From Atlantibacter hermannii (GTDB lineage: Bacteria; Pseudomonadota; Gammaproteobacteria; Enterobacterales; Enterobacteriaceae): DNA of 64,000 bases. The DNA is taken from contig LR134136.1 in NCBI GenBank assembly GCA_900635495.1, forward strand, positions 2,852,001-2,916,000, in the 5' to 3' direction. Below are positions 9,548-18,605 of the stretch, piece by piece (positions within the stretch are counted from its first letter, which is position 1; each line of letters begins with the position of its first letter). Under the pieces are notes generated by a model. The model searched no databases. It was not told where the DNA came from and saw nothing but the letters and a program-made list of their open reading frames with translations. The position numbers and the translations under genes are program-made.

Positions 9548-10204
9548 ATGAAACGTTTACCAGCCACGCTTGCTACCGCTTTGATGCTGATTAGTGCAGC
9601 GGCATATGCCGATGTGACATCAGGATTAACGGCTTTTTTCGCCCAACGGCTGGCGGGCATCAGCGATGAGGTCCAGGTGAACGTGAAGACGCCACAGGCC
9701 AACTGGCCGACCTGTGAAAACCCGGTGTACAGTTTGCCGGGCAATGCCAGACTGTGGGGCAATCTCAGTGTGCTGGCGCGCTGCGGTAACGATAAACAGT
9801 ATTTACAGGTCACGGTTCAGGCTTACGGTCAGTATGTGGTGGCGAGTGCGCCCGTCGCGCGCGGCAGCGAGCTGAATGATGCAAATCTTCAACTGCAGCG
9901 CGGCCGCCTTGACCAGTTGCCGCCACGGGCGATGCTCTCGCTCGATCAGGCGCGACAGGCTCAAACGCTGCGCGATCTGGCACCCGGACAAACCGTGACG
10001 TTGTCGATGGTGCGCCAGTCATGGCGCGTCAAAGCCGGGCAGCGGGTCATGGTGATTGCCACTGGCGATGGGTTTAGCGTTAACAGTGAAGGTCAGGCAT
10101 TAAATAATGCCGCCGTGGCCCAAAATGCCAGGGTACGTATGGCGAACGGACAGGTTGTGAGTGGAACGGTAGATAATGATGGGAATATTCTTATAACGCT
10201 ATAA
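9548..10204 (+). CDS. flgA: flagellar basal body P-ring chaperone FlgA
   Basis: FlgA is a periplasmic chaperone for P-ring assembly. 219 residues from the ATG at 9548, the same as E. coli; an upstream in-frame ATG at 9500 would bury the signal peptide. The signal peptide ends AAAYA before DVTSG. The C-terminal SAF-type domain contains APVARGSELNDANLQLQ. It is divergent from flgB. Confidence 0.95.
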   Translation: MKRLPATLATALMLISAAAYADVTSGLTAFFAQRLAGISDEVQVNVKTPQANWPTCENPVYSLPGNARLWGNLSVLARCGNDKQYLQVTVQAYGQYVVASAPVARGSELNDANLQLQRGRLDQLPPRAMLSLDQARQAQTLRDLAPGQTVTLSMVRQSWRVKAGQRVMVIATGDGFSVNSEGQALNNAAVAQNARVRMANGQVVSGTVDNDGNILITL

Positions 10205-10337
10205 TGTTTTGCCTCTACACTCATCCGGATACATTGTGTACAGGATGAACGCGTGTCAACATAGCGCGCCGGGGCAGACACCGCAAAGTAAGATACTCAT
10301 TCTCGTCATTTTTCTGCGACTAAGCGCGATGAGGGTG

Positions 10338-10365
10338 TAAAGATTTTGCTTCGGCTGCCGATAGA
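10338..10365 (+). promoter_or_regulatory. sigma-28 (FliA) promoter of flgMN
   Basis: TAAA at 10338-10341, then 15 bases, then GCCGATAG at 10357-10364. This is close to the FliA consensus with exact spacing. It lies 60 bp upstream of flgM, where the class 3 flgM promoter is known in enteric bacteria. Confidence 0.85.
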
Positions 10366-10423
10366 ATATCAACAAATGATAAGACAGGCTCACAGCCACG
10401 AGCCCCTCGATGAGGATTGAACA

Positions 10424-10720
10424 ATGAGCATAGAACGCACATCGCCTTTAAAACCGATCGGCACTGTCCAACCGCGCGAGGCGTCTGAGCCTGCAAACGT
10501 ACCCGTTAATCGTCTGGATAAATCTGCTTCCGCTACCAGCACCAGCGTGACGTTCAGCGGTGCTGAGGCCCGCCTGATGCAAGCCGGAAGCAGTGACATT
10601 AATATGGAGCGCGTTGAGGCGCTCAAAACCGCCATTCGAAACGGCGAGCTCAAGATGGACACAGGCAAAATTGCCGATGCGCTAATTAATGAAGCTCAGA
10701 GTTTCCTGCAGAGTAAATAA
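10424..10720 (+). CDS. flgM: anti-sigma-28 factor FlgM
   Basis: FlgM binds FliA until the hook is complete and is then exported. 98 residues, full length. The conserved C-terminal sigma-binding part reads RVEALKTAIRNGELKMDTGK and ends IADALINEAQSFLQSK. It is co-transcribed with flgN, 4 bp downstream. Confidence 0.97.
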   Translation: MSIERTSPLKPIGTVQPREASEPANVPVNRLDKSASATSTSVTFSGAEARLMQAGSSDINMERVEALKTAIRNGELKMDTGKIADALINEAQSFLQSK

Positions 10721-10724
10721 CGGT

Positions 10725-11147
10725 ATGAGTCGTCTGTCAGAAGTGCTGGATCAAATGACGGCTGTCCTGGGCTCCCTTAAGGAGGTCATGGACGCCGAGC
10801 AACTTCAATTATCAGCGGGCCATGTGAATGGTAGTGCATTGCAACGGATCACCGAGCAAAAGAGTTCACTGCTGGCTACGCTTGATTATCTGGAGCAGCA
10901 GCGCCGGGCAGAACAGAATGCCGGGCGTAGCGCCAATGACGACGTGCCAATTCGCTGGCAGGCAATAACAGAAACGACGCAACAGCTGCGTATTTTGAAT
11001 CAGCACAACGGCTGGCTGCTTGAAGGGCAAATCGTCCGTAATCAGCAGGCGCTGGAAGTGCTTAAACCGCATCAGGAACCCAGTCTTTATGGCGCGGATG
11101 GGCAAACGTCCAGTACCCTGCGCGGTAGTAAAAAGATCTCAATTTAG
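10725..11147 (+). CDS. flgN: FlgK/FlgL export chaperone FlgN
   Basis: FlgN is the type III export chaperone for FlgK and FlgL. The start at 10725 (MSRLSEVLDQMTAVLGSL) gives 140 residues, against 138 in E. coli. It is a largely helical protein. The end carries a hairpin terminator overlapping the stop codon. Confidence 0.95.
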   Translation: MSRLSEVLDQMTAVLGSLKEVMDAEQLQLSAGHVNGSALQRITEQKSSLLATLDYLEQQRRAEQNAGRSANDDVPIRWQAITETTQQLRILNQHNGWLLEGQIVRNQQALEVLKPHQEPSLYGADGQTSSTLRGSKKISI

Positions 11148-11166
11148 CGCCTGGCCGCCGGGCGCT
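11146..11166 (+). terminator. hairpin behind flgN
   Basis: AGCGCCTGG / CCGGGCGCT form a 9-bp stem (one G-T pair) around a CCG loop, starting within the flgN stop codon. Only a short T-poor tail (TATTCAATT) follows, so termination may be weak. Confidence 0.55.
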
Positions 11167-11206
11167 TATTCAATTATCTCTCTTTAATCCTCACTGACTG
11201 TCGTCG

Positions 11207-11225
11207 GGTGAAACGTTGTTTCGCC
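11207..11225. repeat. 19-bp imperfect inverted repeat upstream of ynbA-like gene
   Basis: GGTGAAACGTTGTTTCGCC is nearly symmetrical and sits 200 bp upstream of the ynb-type operon in an otherwise empty 277-bp gap. It could be an operator; no known consensus was recognised. Confidence 0.35.
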
Positions 11226-11424
11226 TGACATAAACGCCTGCCTGTCATCACGTCGATCACGTACCGACGCCCTCGGGTTTTCGGACTTTATATATAGTGA
11301 CCGGCGCTCCTCGTCCATAAAATACCCTCCGTTCGCGGTTCCTCACCCCATGCTCTTGTATTTTTGTCAGTGCAATGGATGCACTAACTCCAGGACATAA
11401 AGGCCCATGGCCATGGAATAACTC

Positions 11425-12033
11425 ATGACGCTTTATGCTATTAAGCCCGCTTTTCAACGCCTTTTGCGGCCCCTCGTCTACAAAATGCATGCCAGAGAAA
11501 TAACGGCAAACCAGGTAACACTGTTCGCTACCGTCGTTTCTCTGTTATTAGGCGCCGTTTTAGTCCTGTTTCCCGCCCCATTAATGTTTATTTGCCTGCC
11601 CTGTTATCTGTTTATTCGTATGGCGTTAAACGCCATCGACGGCATGCTCGCCAGAGAATACAACCAGCAGACCACGACTGGCGCCATTCTTAATGAAACG
11701 GGCGATATTATTTCTGACGCCGCACTCTACCTTCCCTTCGCTTTTCTGCCGGGCGTGGTACCGGCTCTGGTCGTGCTGACGGTGTTACTCGCCTGGCTGA
11801 CGGAGTTTTGCGGCATCCTGCATCAAGCCCTCACCGGGCAGAGAGACTATCGCGGTCCGCTCGGTAAAAGCGATCGAGCTTTACTCTTCGGCGCGGCGGG
11901 CCTCCTCGTTGCGTTTTTCCCCTCCAGTGCGCATTACCTCAACGTTATTTTGGTTGTCGCCGCGTTGCTGCTGATCCGTACCTGTTACAACCGTTGTCGG
12001 AACGCCATTGAGGAAAAAAATGACCGAGCTTAA
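11425..12033 (+). CDS. ynbA: CDP-alcohol phosphatidyltransferase, YnbA-like
   Basis: Integral membrane enzyme of the CDP-alcohol phosphatidyltransferase family, which joins CDP-diacylglycerol to an alcohol. 202 residues with several membrane segments. The signature is present as NAIDGMLAREYNQQTTTG followed by AILNETGDIISD. The usual first and third acidic positions are Asn here, as they appear to be in E. coli YnbA by recall, so the alcohol acceptor is unknown. It is the first gene of a six-gene operon and overlaps the next gene by 14 bp. Confidence 0.85.
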   Translation: MTLYAIKPAFQRLLRPLVYKMHAREITANQVTLFATVVSLLLGAVLVLFPAPLMFICLPCYLFIRMALNAIDGMLAREYNQQTTTGAILNETGDIISDAALYLPFAFLPGVVPALVVLTVLLAWLTEFCGILHQALTGQRDYRGPLGKSDRALLFGAAGLLVAFFPSSAHYLNVILVVAALLLIRTCYNRCRNAIEEKNDRA

Positions 12034-12950
12034 TGAAAAATTAGCCTATAGCTTCGGCGGCATTTTCTTTCTGTTATTGATTGCCAGCCTGCTGATCCTC
12101 GTCTTAAAAAAAATACGCCCCGAGGGTAACTGGCTTGAATTGCAGCAACGCATCACCAGTTGGTGGATTATTATTACGCTGTTTTTCCTGGCTATGATCT
12201 CACCTAAATGGCTCGCCTTGAGTTTTTTTTGGCTTTGTGAGTTTCCTGTCATTAAAAGAATATCTCACCCTTTGTCCTACCCGTCGTGCCGACAGCATTC
12301 CTCTGCTGTGGCTGTATGCGGCCATCCCTGTTCAGTATGTGTGGGCGGGAATGGCCTGGTACGGCATGTTCATCATATTTATTCCGGTTTATGTGTTTTT
12401 ATTTCTTCCTGTCAGGATGGTGCTGGTCGGCGAGACAAAAGGATTTCTTCATTCTGCCGCCGTCATGCACTGGGGGATGATGACAACGGTATTCGCGCTC
12501 AGCCATGTCGCTTTTTTGCGTGTATTACCTGAGCAACAAGCCGGCGCAGGCGTATTACTGGTTATTTTTCTGGTGGGTTTAACCGAAACCAACGACATCG
12601 CCCAGTATCTCTGGGGTAAAGGTTTAGGAAGGATAAAAATCACACCAGCGGTTAGCCCTAATAAAACCCTGGGGGGATTACTCGGCGGAGTGGGGACCAC
12701 CACACTGTTCGCCGGGATAATGGGGCCACTCTTAACGCCGATGGATGTTGTTCACTCTCTCTTTGCGGGTGCGCTTATTGGATTAAGCGGCTTTTGTGGC
12801 GATGTCGTGATGTCGGCGATTAAACGCGATTTTGGGGTTAAAGATTCCGGCAAATTAATACCGGGTCATGGCGGCATTCTGGACCGCCTCGATTCGCTCA
12901 TTTATACCGCACCGCTGTTTTTCCATTTCTATTATTACTTTTACGCGTAA
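12020..12950 (+). pseudogene. ynbB: CDP-diglyceride synthase-like protein YnbB, frame broken in a T8 run
   Basis: CdsA-family cytidylyltransferase, predicted to make CDP-diacylglycerol from phosphatidic acid and CTP. The start at 12020 (MTELNEKLAYSFGG) has the Shine-Dalgarno GAGGA. The frame shifts at the eight Ts at 12223-12230; with seven Ts SFF continues as GFVSFLSLKEYLTL and the whole is about 309 residues. The C-terminal CdsA signature is seen as SAIKRDFGVKDSGKLIPGHGG and DRLDS. Multi-pass membrane protein. The indel is probably a sequencing error. Confidence 0.85.
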
Positions 12951-12959
12951 GGCTTAACG

Positions 12960-13592
12960 ATGACTCGCCTGTTACGCTGGATATTTACGCTATGCATCGC
13001 CTGGCCGCTGGTCTGGATTTGGCTGGGGGTTTCGGTCACCAACCGAAAAAAACTGCCCATAAAAGGCCCCGCTATCGTTGTTGCGAATCATAACAGCCAT
13101 CTGGATGTACTGACGTTATTCACGCTGTTTCCTTTAACGACGCTGGTGAATGTACAGCCCGTCGCCGCCGCAGATTACTTCCTGAAAAACAAGTGCATGG
13201 CCTGGTTTGCGCTTAACGTCATCGGCATCATCCCTGTCCAGCGCCATGGCCGAACGGCGAATCCATTAGCGCCGTGCATTGATGCGTTAGCACAACAAAA
13301 AATCCTCATTCTGTTTCCGGAAGGGACGCGCGGAGAACCGGGCGTAATGTCTGAGTTCAAATCGGGTATCTGGCATCTCTGTCAGTCGCAGCCTGATGTC
13401 CCGGTGATCCCGGTCTATTTGCACGGTCTGGACTGCGCCATGGGCAAAGGCCAAAAAATACCGGTTCCCTTTTTCATCGATATTTACGTCGATGACCCGC
13501 TTTTTTATCACGCCGACAAAGCCGTATTTAAACAAACGTTACTGCAACGTTTTCTCGATTTACAGCAACAAGCCACAAGGAAAGAACCATGA
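12960..13592 (+). CDS. 1-acyl-sn-glycerol-3-phosphate acyltransferase-like protein (PlsC family)
   Basis: LPLAT-family acyltransferase, 210 residues, with an N-terminal membrane anchor (LLRWIFTLCIAWPLVWIWLG). The catalytic HX4D motif is in VVANHNSHLDVLTLF and the acceptor motif in LFPEGTRGEPG. By family it would acylate lysophosphatidic acid, supplying the phosphatidic acid used by the CdsA-like neighbour. Its stop overlaps the next start by 4 bp. No standard gene symbol is known to me. Confidence 0.85.
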   Translation: MTRLLRWIFTLCIAWPLVWIWLGVSVTNRKKLPIKGPAIVVANHNSHLDVLTLFTLFPLTTLVNVQPVAAADYFLKNKCMAWFALNVIGIIPVQRHGRTANPLAPCIDALAQQKILILFPEGTRGEPGVMSEFKSGIWHLCQSQPDVPVIPVYLHGLDCAMGKGQKIPVPFFIDIYVDDPLFYHADKAVFKQTLLQRFLDLQQQATRKEP

Positions 13593-15343
13593 GTCAGGAC
13601 GCTCGGTTATTTAAGGAAGGCACATTCACTGCCAGTGACGATACATCGCTGTATTATCGTCACTGGCCCGCAGAAAATATCAGCAGCCGCAAAGTCATTA
13701 TTCTGTTTCATCGCGGCCATGAACATTCAGGACGCATGCAGCATATTGTTGATGAGCTCATTCTGCCGGATACGCACTTTTACGCATGGGACGCGCGCGG
13801 GCACGGACAATCGCCCGGAGCCAGGGGATTCAGCCCTTCCCTCGCCCGCTCGGTCCAGGATGTTGATGAGTTTGTGCGCTTTGTGGCGGCAGACGCCGGG
13901 GTTGATAGCGAAGACATTATCGTCATTGCACAAAGCGTCGGCGCCGTTCTGGTTGCCACCTGGGTTCATGATTATGCGCCGAAAATCCGCGGCATGATCC
14001 TCGCGTCACCCGCTTTCCAGGTAAAACTTTATGTGCCTTTCGCCCGCACGGGGTTGCGGCTGATGCAGCATTGCCGCGGGCTTTTCTATGTTAATTCCTA
14101 TGTTAAAGGAAAATACCTCACTCACGATCCGGTTCGTGTTGCCAGTTTCAACGAAGATAAACTTATAACCCGCCAGATTGCCGTCAACATTCTGCTGGAT
14201 CTGTACCAAACGGCTGAGCGTGTGGTGGCGGATGCGGCGGCAATTACGCTGCCTGTACAATTGCTGATTTCCGGGGATGATTTTGTCGTCCACGCCAAAC
14301 CGCAAAAACTGTTTTACCAGCGGTTACGCAGCCCGGTGAAAGAGCAGCACATTTTGCCTGGTTTTTATCACGATACGCTGGGTGAAAAGGCGCGTTCTGT
14401 TGCGTTTGAAAAGATGAAAGCGTTCATCTCGCGCCTGTATGACATGGCGCCCTGCACATTTAACTACTCTCATGAAGACCGCTGGAGCCCCAGCGCAGAT
14501 ACCTGGCGGGAGCTTCAGGTAAGGCCAAAGCTGGGCTCGCTGGAAGGGTTATCCTGGGCCGCGTTGCGTTATGGTATGAACACGCTGGGACGCCGGTCCG
14601 CTGGCGTGCAGTTGGGCTATGAAACCGGCTTTGATTCCGGCAGCACGCTGGATTATGTCTATCGCAATCAACCGGAAGGTAAAGGCCTGCTGGGGCGCAT
14701 GATCGACCGCAGCTATCTCAACAGCATCGGCTGGCGCGGTATTCGGATCCGTAAAGCCCATATTCAGCAAATGATTCAGCGGGCGCTGGCGCGTTTACGG
14801 CAGCAGAATCTGCCGTTGCGCGTGGTAGATATTGCCGCCGGGCATGGGCGCTATGTACTGGACGCGCTTGAAAGTCAGCCCGATATCGAAAGTATCCTGC
14901 TACGGGATTACAGCGCGCTAAATGTGGCGAAGGGGCAAGCCATGATTGAAGCGCGCGGCTTAGCCCACATCGCTCAGTTTAAAGAAGGCAACGCCTTTGA
15001 TTACGACTCGCTGGCTGGCATTCACCCAGCACCAACGCTTGGCATTGTTTCAGGGTTATACGAACTTTTCCCTTCAAACGATTTGCTGAAAACGTCGCTG
15101 GCAGGGCTGGCGGCAGCCATCCCTCCGGGCGGGGTACTGATCTACACCGGGCAGCCCTGGCATCCTCAACTCAAAACTATTGCGAATACGCTGACCAGTC
15201 ACCAGAACGGTATTCCGTGGATGATGCGGGTGCGTAGCCAAAAAGAGATGGATACGCTGGTGGAACAAGCCGGTTTCGAGAAATGCGGCCAGCTTATCGA
15301 TGAGTACGGGATCTTTACCGTTTCCATGGCTGTCAGAACGTAG
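13589..15343 (+). CDS. ynbC: alpha/beta hydrolase fused to SAM-dependent methyltransferase, YnbC-like
   Basis: 584-residue two-domain protein. Residues about 1-290 are a serine alpha/beta hydrolase of the monoglyceride-lipase type, with HRGHEHSGRMQ near the oxyanion position and the nucleophile region IVIAQSVGAVLVATW. Residues about 330-580 are a class I methyltransferase, with motif I VVDIAAGHGRYVLDALE. The substrate is unknown; the operon points to a lipid. Note that the nucleophile elbow reads AQSVGA rather than the strict GXSXG. Translationally coupled to the acyltransferase upstream. Confidence 0.82.
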   Translation: MSQDARLFKEGTFTASDDTSLYYRHWPAENISSRKVIILFHRGHEHSGRMQHIVDELILPDTHFYAWDARGHGQSPGARGFSPSLARSVQDVDEFVRFVAADAGVDSEDIIVIAQSVGAVLVATWVHDYAPKIRGMILASPAFQVKLYVPFARTGLRLMQHCRGLFYVNSYVKGKYLTHDPVRVASFNEDKLITRQIAVNILLDLYQTAERVVADAAAITLPVQLLISGDDFVVHAKPQKLFYQRLRSPVKEQHILPGFYHDTLGEKARSVAFEKMKAFISRLYDMAPCTFNYSHEDRWSPSADTWRELQVRPKLGSLEGLSWAALRYGMNTLGRRSAGVQLGYETGFDSGSTLDYVYRNQPEGKGLLGRMIDRSYLNSIGWRGIRIRKAHIQQMIQRALARLRQQNLPLRVVDIAAGHGRYVLDALESQPDIESILLRDYSALNVAKGQAMIEARGLAHIAQFKEGNAFDYDSLAGIHPAPTLGIVSGLYELFPSNDLLKTSLAGLAAAIPPGGVLIYTGQPWHPQLKTIANTLTSHQNGIPWMMRVRSQKEMDTLVEQAGFEKCGQLIDEYGIFTVSMAVRT

Positions 15344-15344
15344 C

Positions 15345-16664
15345 ATGCGTAACGTCAATTTATCGCAACATTTTCCCGGCCTCTGGAAGCAGGGGTTGGG
15401 TTGGTTGCTTCTGCTGGGTCCGTTGTTTTTTTTCACTTACGGACAGGTTAATCAGTTTACTGCGACCCGTCAGGACGTGGGATCCGTCGTGTTTAGCTGG
15501 GAAAAAGGGATCCCCTTTGTTCCCTGGACCATCGTGCCTTACTGGAGTATCGATATCCTTTACGGTATCTCCTTGTTTATTTGCACATCGCGGCAGGAGC
15601 TGACACGCCATGGGTATCGACTGGCCGCCGCGTCGCTGATTGCCTGTACGGTTTTCCTTCTTTTCCCACTGCGCTTCACCTTTAGCCGACCGCACACAGA
15701 GGGCATATTGGGTTGGCTTTTCCAGCAACTGGAGCAGTTCGATCTGCCTTATAACCAGGCGCCGTCACTGCATATCATTCTGGCGTGGTTACTGTGGCTG
15801 CGTTTTCGTCGCCATCTTCATGGTACGGTAAGCGTACTGGCTGGGCTCTGGTTCATGCTGATTGCCGTGTCAGTACTTACCACCTGGCAGCATCACTGTA
15901 TCGATGTGATAAGCGGGCTGATCGCCGGCATTATGATCAGTTATCTGATCCCCATCACGGGCGAATGGCGCTGGCGCCAGCCTGACCGCCGCGCACTCGG
16001 TTTGGCATTACGCTATGCAGGTGGTGCAGCAGCGCTGATGCTGACGGGGTTACTTCTGCCTTATGGATATGGATTGTACTGGCCTGCCCTGTCGCTTGCG
16101 CTGGTCGCCGCCGCGTATGGCGGCTTCGGCACAGCAGTTTTCCAAAAAAGTGCTCATGGCGAGATGACGCTTTCCGCACGTATTGTGTTACTGCCCTACC
16201 TTTGGGGTGCCCAGGCCTGCAGAGGGGTATTTATGCGCAAGCTGCCGCAGTACGCCGTCATTATTGATGGCGTCTCGCTGGGTGGATTCCCGAACAAACA
16301 CATTCACCAGGCGGCGGTGCTGGATTTGGCCTCGGAATGCGTAAGAGCATCGGCACCTGTTACACCCTGGCATACCTGCCCGTTACTGGATTTGGTCGTG
16401 CCTGAACCCTGTCAGGTTATGGAAGGGGTGGCGCAACTCAGGCTGTTACGGGAACAGCATGACTCCGTACTGGTCTGCTGCGCATTAGGCCTGTCGCGCA
16501 GTGCAATGCTTGTTGCTGCCTGGCTTTTAACGGAAGGGTATGACAGGACGGCTCAGGAAGCGGTTGCGCGTATCCAGGCTTGTCGTCCACAAATATTCCT
16601 CACTGCAGATCATCACGCCGTATTGCAGCAAATAGAGAGAGCCGTATGGCAGACACCTTTATGA
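15345..16664 (+). CDS. ynbD: PAP2-like / dual-specificity phosphatase fusion, YnbD-like
   Basis: 439 residues from the ATG at 15345, one base after the ynbC-like stop. The N-terminal 270 residues are multi-pass membrane with PAP2-type motifs (APSLHIILAWLLW and QHHCIDVISG). The C-terminal 130 residues form a dual-specificity phosphatase with the CX5R loop in VCCALGLSRSAMLVAAW. The combination suggests removal of phosphate from a lipid head group, but the substrate is unknown. The upstream in-frame start at 15300 lies inside the previous gene and is rejected. Confidence 0.82.
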   Translation: MRNVNLSQHFPGLWKQGLGWLLLLGPLFFFTYGQVNQFTATRQDVGSVVFSWEKGIPFVPWTIVPYWSIDILYGISLFICTSRQELTRHGYRLAAASLIACTVFLLFPLRFTFSRPHTEGILGWLFQQLEQFDLPYNQAPSLHIILAWLLWLRFRRHLHGTVSVLAGLWFMLIAVSVLTTWQHHCIDVISGLIAGIMISYLIPITGEWRWRQPDRRALGLALRYAGGAAALMLTGLLLPYGYGLYWPALSLALVAAAYGGFGTAVFQKSAHGEMTLSARIVLLPYLWGAQACRGVFMRKLPQYAVIIDGVSLGGFPNKHIHQAAVLDLASECVRASAPVTPWHTCPLLDLVVPEPCQVMEGVAQLRLLREQHDSVLVCCALGLSRSAMLVAAWLLTEGYDRTAQEAVARIQACRPQIFLTADHHAVLQQIERAVWQTPL

Positions 16665-17029
16665 AAAACCGCATCCTGCAGATCCATCTTGCCAGCTGGC
16701 GTTACTTCGCCGCGTTAACGCTGCCTCCGCTGGGGGTGGCGATGCAGTCACCGGATGCCATTATGAACATCACACTCTGGGGGTTATTTCTGATTGTTCA
16801 TTATTACTGCTGGCGTATGTGGCTGGATGAACGCCTGTTCCGACTGATCAACTCGGAACAGGACCTTTCTGCGTTTGATGACGGCATGGCCGTCCTGTGG
16901 CCCGTGAAAAAGCGGCATCGCCCCCTGGAACAGCGTCGGGAAGGTGCGAGCCAGCTCTTTCATCGTGCGTTGTGGGCAACAGGCGCCTTATGGGCCAACC
17001 TGTTGATAGTGCTTATCGCGTCAGCTTAA
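16646..17029 (+). CDS. hypothetical inner-membrane protein, last gene of ynb-type operon
   Basis: 127 residues from the ATG at 16646, overlapping the ynbD-like gene by 19 bp, so probably part of the operon. It has two or three hydrophobic segments (near residues 15-30, 33-50 and 108-125) and an acidic/basic middle (DEERLF-like and KKRHRPLEQRREG). Not recognised. Its stop codon overlaps the convergent end of murJ by 3 bp. An alternative start is the ATG at 16661. Confidence 0.65.
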   Translation: MADTFMKNRILQIHLASWRYFAALTLPPLGVAMQSPDAIMNITLWGLFLIVHYYCWRMWLDERLFRLINSEQDLSAFDDGMAVLWPVKKRHRPLEQRREGASQLFHRALWATGALWANLLIVLIASA

Positions 17030-18562
17030 ACCGTTCTGCGGGCGAAATCTTTCACCCGGAACCCCAGCACGGCAAGCGTGGCGAAATAGGCCACCACACC
17101 CACGCACACCACCGCCAGCAAACGTAAAATCCGGTATGGCATAGAACCGATATCCCACGCGGGCATCACCATCATCATACCGATCAATGCGCCAGCCATA
17201 ACCAGCACCGCAATAATCAGCCGGATTAAAAAAACGTGCCCAACCCGGCTCAGGCTGGAAGATCTTTTGCTTACGCAACTGCCAGTAAAGCAGGCTGGCG
17301 TTAAGGCAGGCGGCAAGCCCGATAGAGAGCGACAGCCCCGCATGTTTCAGTGGCCCGATAAACGCCAGGTTCATTACCTGCGTCATAATTAACGTCACAA
17401 TGGCGATCTTAACCGGGGTTTTAATGTCCTGACGTGAATAGAAGCCTGGCGCCAGTACCTTCACCACTATCAGCCCAGTCAGCCCCACCGAATAAGCCAC
17501 CAGCGCCCGTTGGGTCATCACGGCGTCGAAGGCGTTGAATTTGCCATATTGAAACAGCGCAGCGATCAGCGGTTCGGCAAGAATACCCAACGCGACGGCG
17601 CTCGGTAGCGCCAGCAAAAAGCATAGCCGCAATCCCCAGTCCATCAGACGGTTGTATTCCTGATGATTGCCGCTGGCGAAGCTGCGCGACAGCGACGGAA
17701 GCAGAATAGTACCCAGCGCCACGCCCAATACGCCGGAGGGGAACTCCATCAGACGGTCCGCGTAGTACATCCAGGAGACCGATCCGGAGACCAGAAACGA
17801 GGCAAAAATGGTGTTGATGATCAGCGAAATTTGGCTTACCGAGACACCGACAATGGCTGGCCCCATCTGCTTCATCACGCGCATAGCGCCGGCATCGCGA
17901 AAATTAATTCGTGGCAACACCAGCATGCCGATTTTCTTCAGGTGGGGAAGTTGATACAGCAATTGCAGCACGCCACCCACCGTCACGGCCCATGCCAGCG
18001 CCAGCACAGGCGGATGGAAATAGGGCACGGCAAACAGCGCGAAACCGATCATGCTGATATTCAGTAGCGTCGGCGCAAACGCCGGGACCGAAAACCGGTT
18101 CCAGGTATTCAGGATAGCGCCCGCCAGCGAGGCCAGCGAAATCAACAGAATATACGGAAAGGTTATGCGTAAAAGCTGCTCGGTGAGCGCGAATTTATCG
18201 GCGGTATCCACAAACCCCGGCGCGGTGACCAGTATGACCCAGTGGGCACCAACAATCCCGGCGACGGTGACCAGCGCCAGCGCCAGGGTCAACAGTCCCG
18301 ATACGTAGGAGACAAACAGCCGCGTCGCCTCTTCGCCCTGCTTGCTTTTGTACTCCGCGAGGATCGGTACAAATGCCTGGGAAAAAGCGCCTTCAGCAAA
18401 AATACGCCGTAAAAGATTCGGCAATTTGAAGGCCACGAAAAAGGCGTCGGTCGCCATCCCTGCCCCAAATACCCGCGCCACAATGGCGTCGCGCGCAAAA
18501 CCGAGCACGCGGGAAAACATCGTCATCGAGCTGACCGCAGCCAGCGATTTTAATAAATTCAT
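17026..18562 (-). pseudogene. murJ: lipid II flippase MurJ (MviN), frame broken in an A7 run
   Basis: MurJ moves lipid II across the inner membrane and is essential in E. coli. The start at 18562 (MNLLKSLAAVSSMTMFSRVLG) gives 511 residues once one base is removed from the seven As at 17228-17234; QPEPGWARF then continues as LIRLIIAVLVMAGAL and ends GFRVKDFARRTV as in E. coli. About 14 membrane segments. Because the gene is essential, the frameshift is almost certainly a sequencing error. It is convergent with the ynb-type operon. Confidence 0.95.
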
Positions 18563-18580
18563 TATTCCTTTCCACAAACA

Positions 18581-18605
18581 CTGACGCCTGCAAAGCAGGC
18601 GTCAG
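18581..18605. terminator. perfect 10-bp hairpin between mviM and murJ
   Basis: CTGACGCCTG-CAAAG-CAGGCGTCAG, perfect stem. No T tract on either side, and it sits only 18 bp upstream of the murJ start. Its role as terminator, attenuator or RNA stabiliser is not clear. The rest of the 282-bp gap (18563-18844) has no recognisable gene. Confidence 0.4.

Noticed and set aside
9394..9813. N-terminal extension of flgB
   Set aside because: It would run through the divergent flgA promoter and coding region, while the start at 9393 has a strong Shine-Dalgarno and the correct family length.
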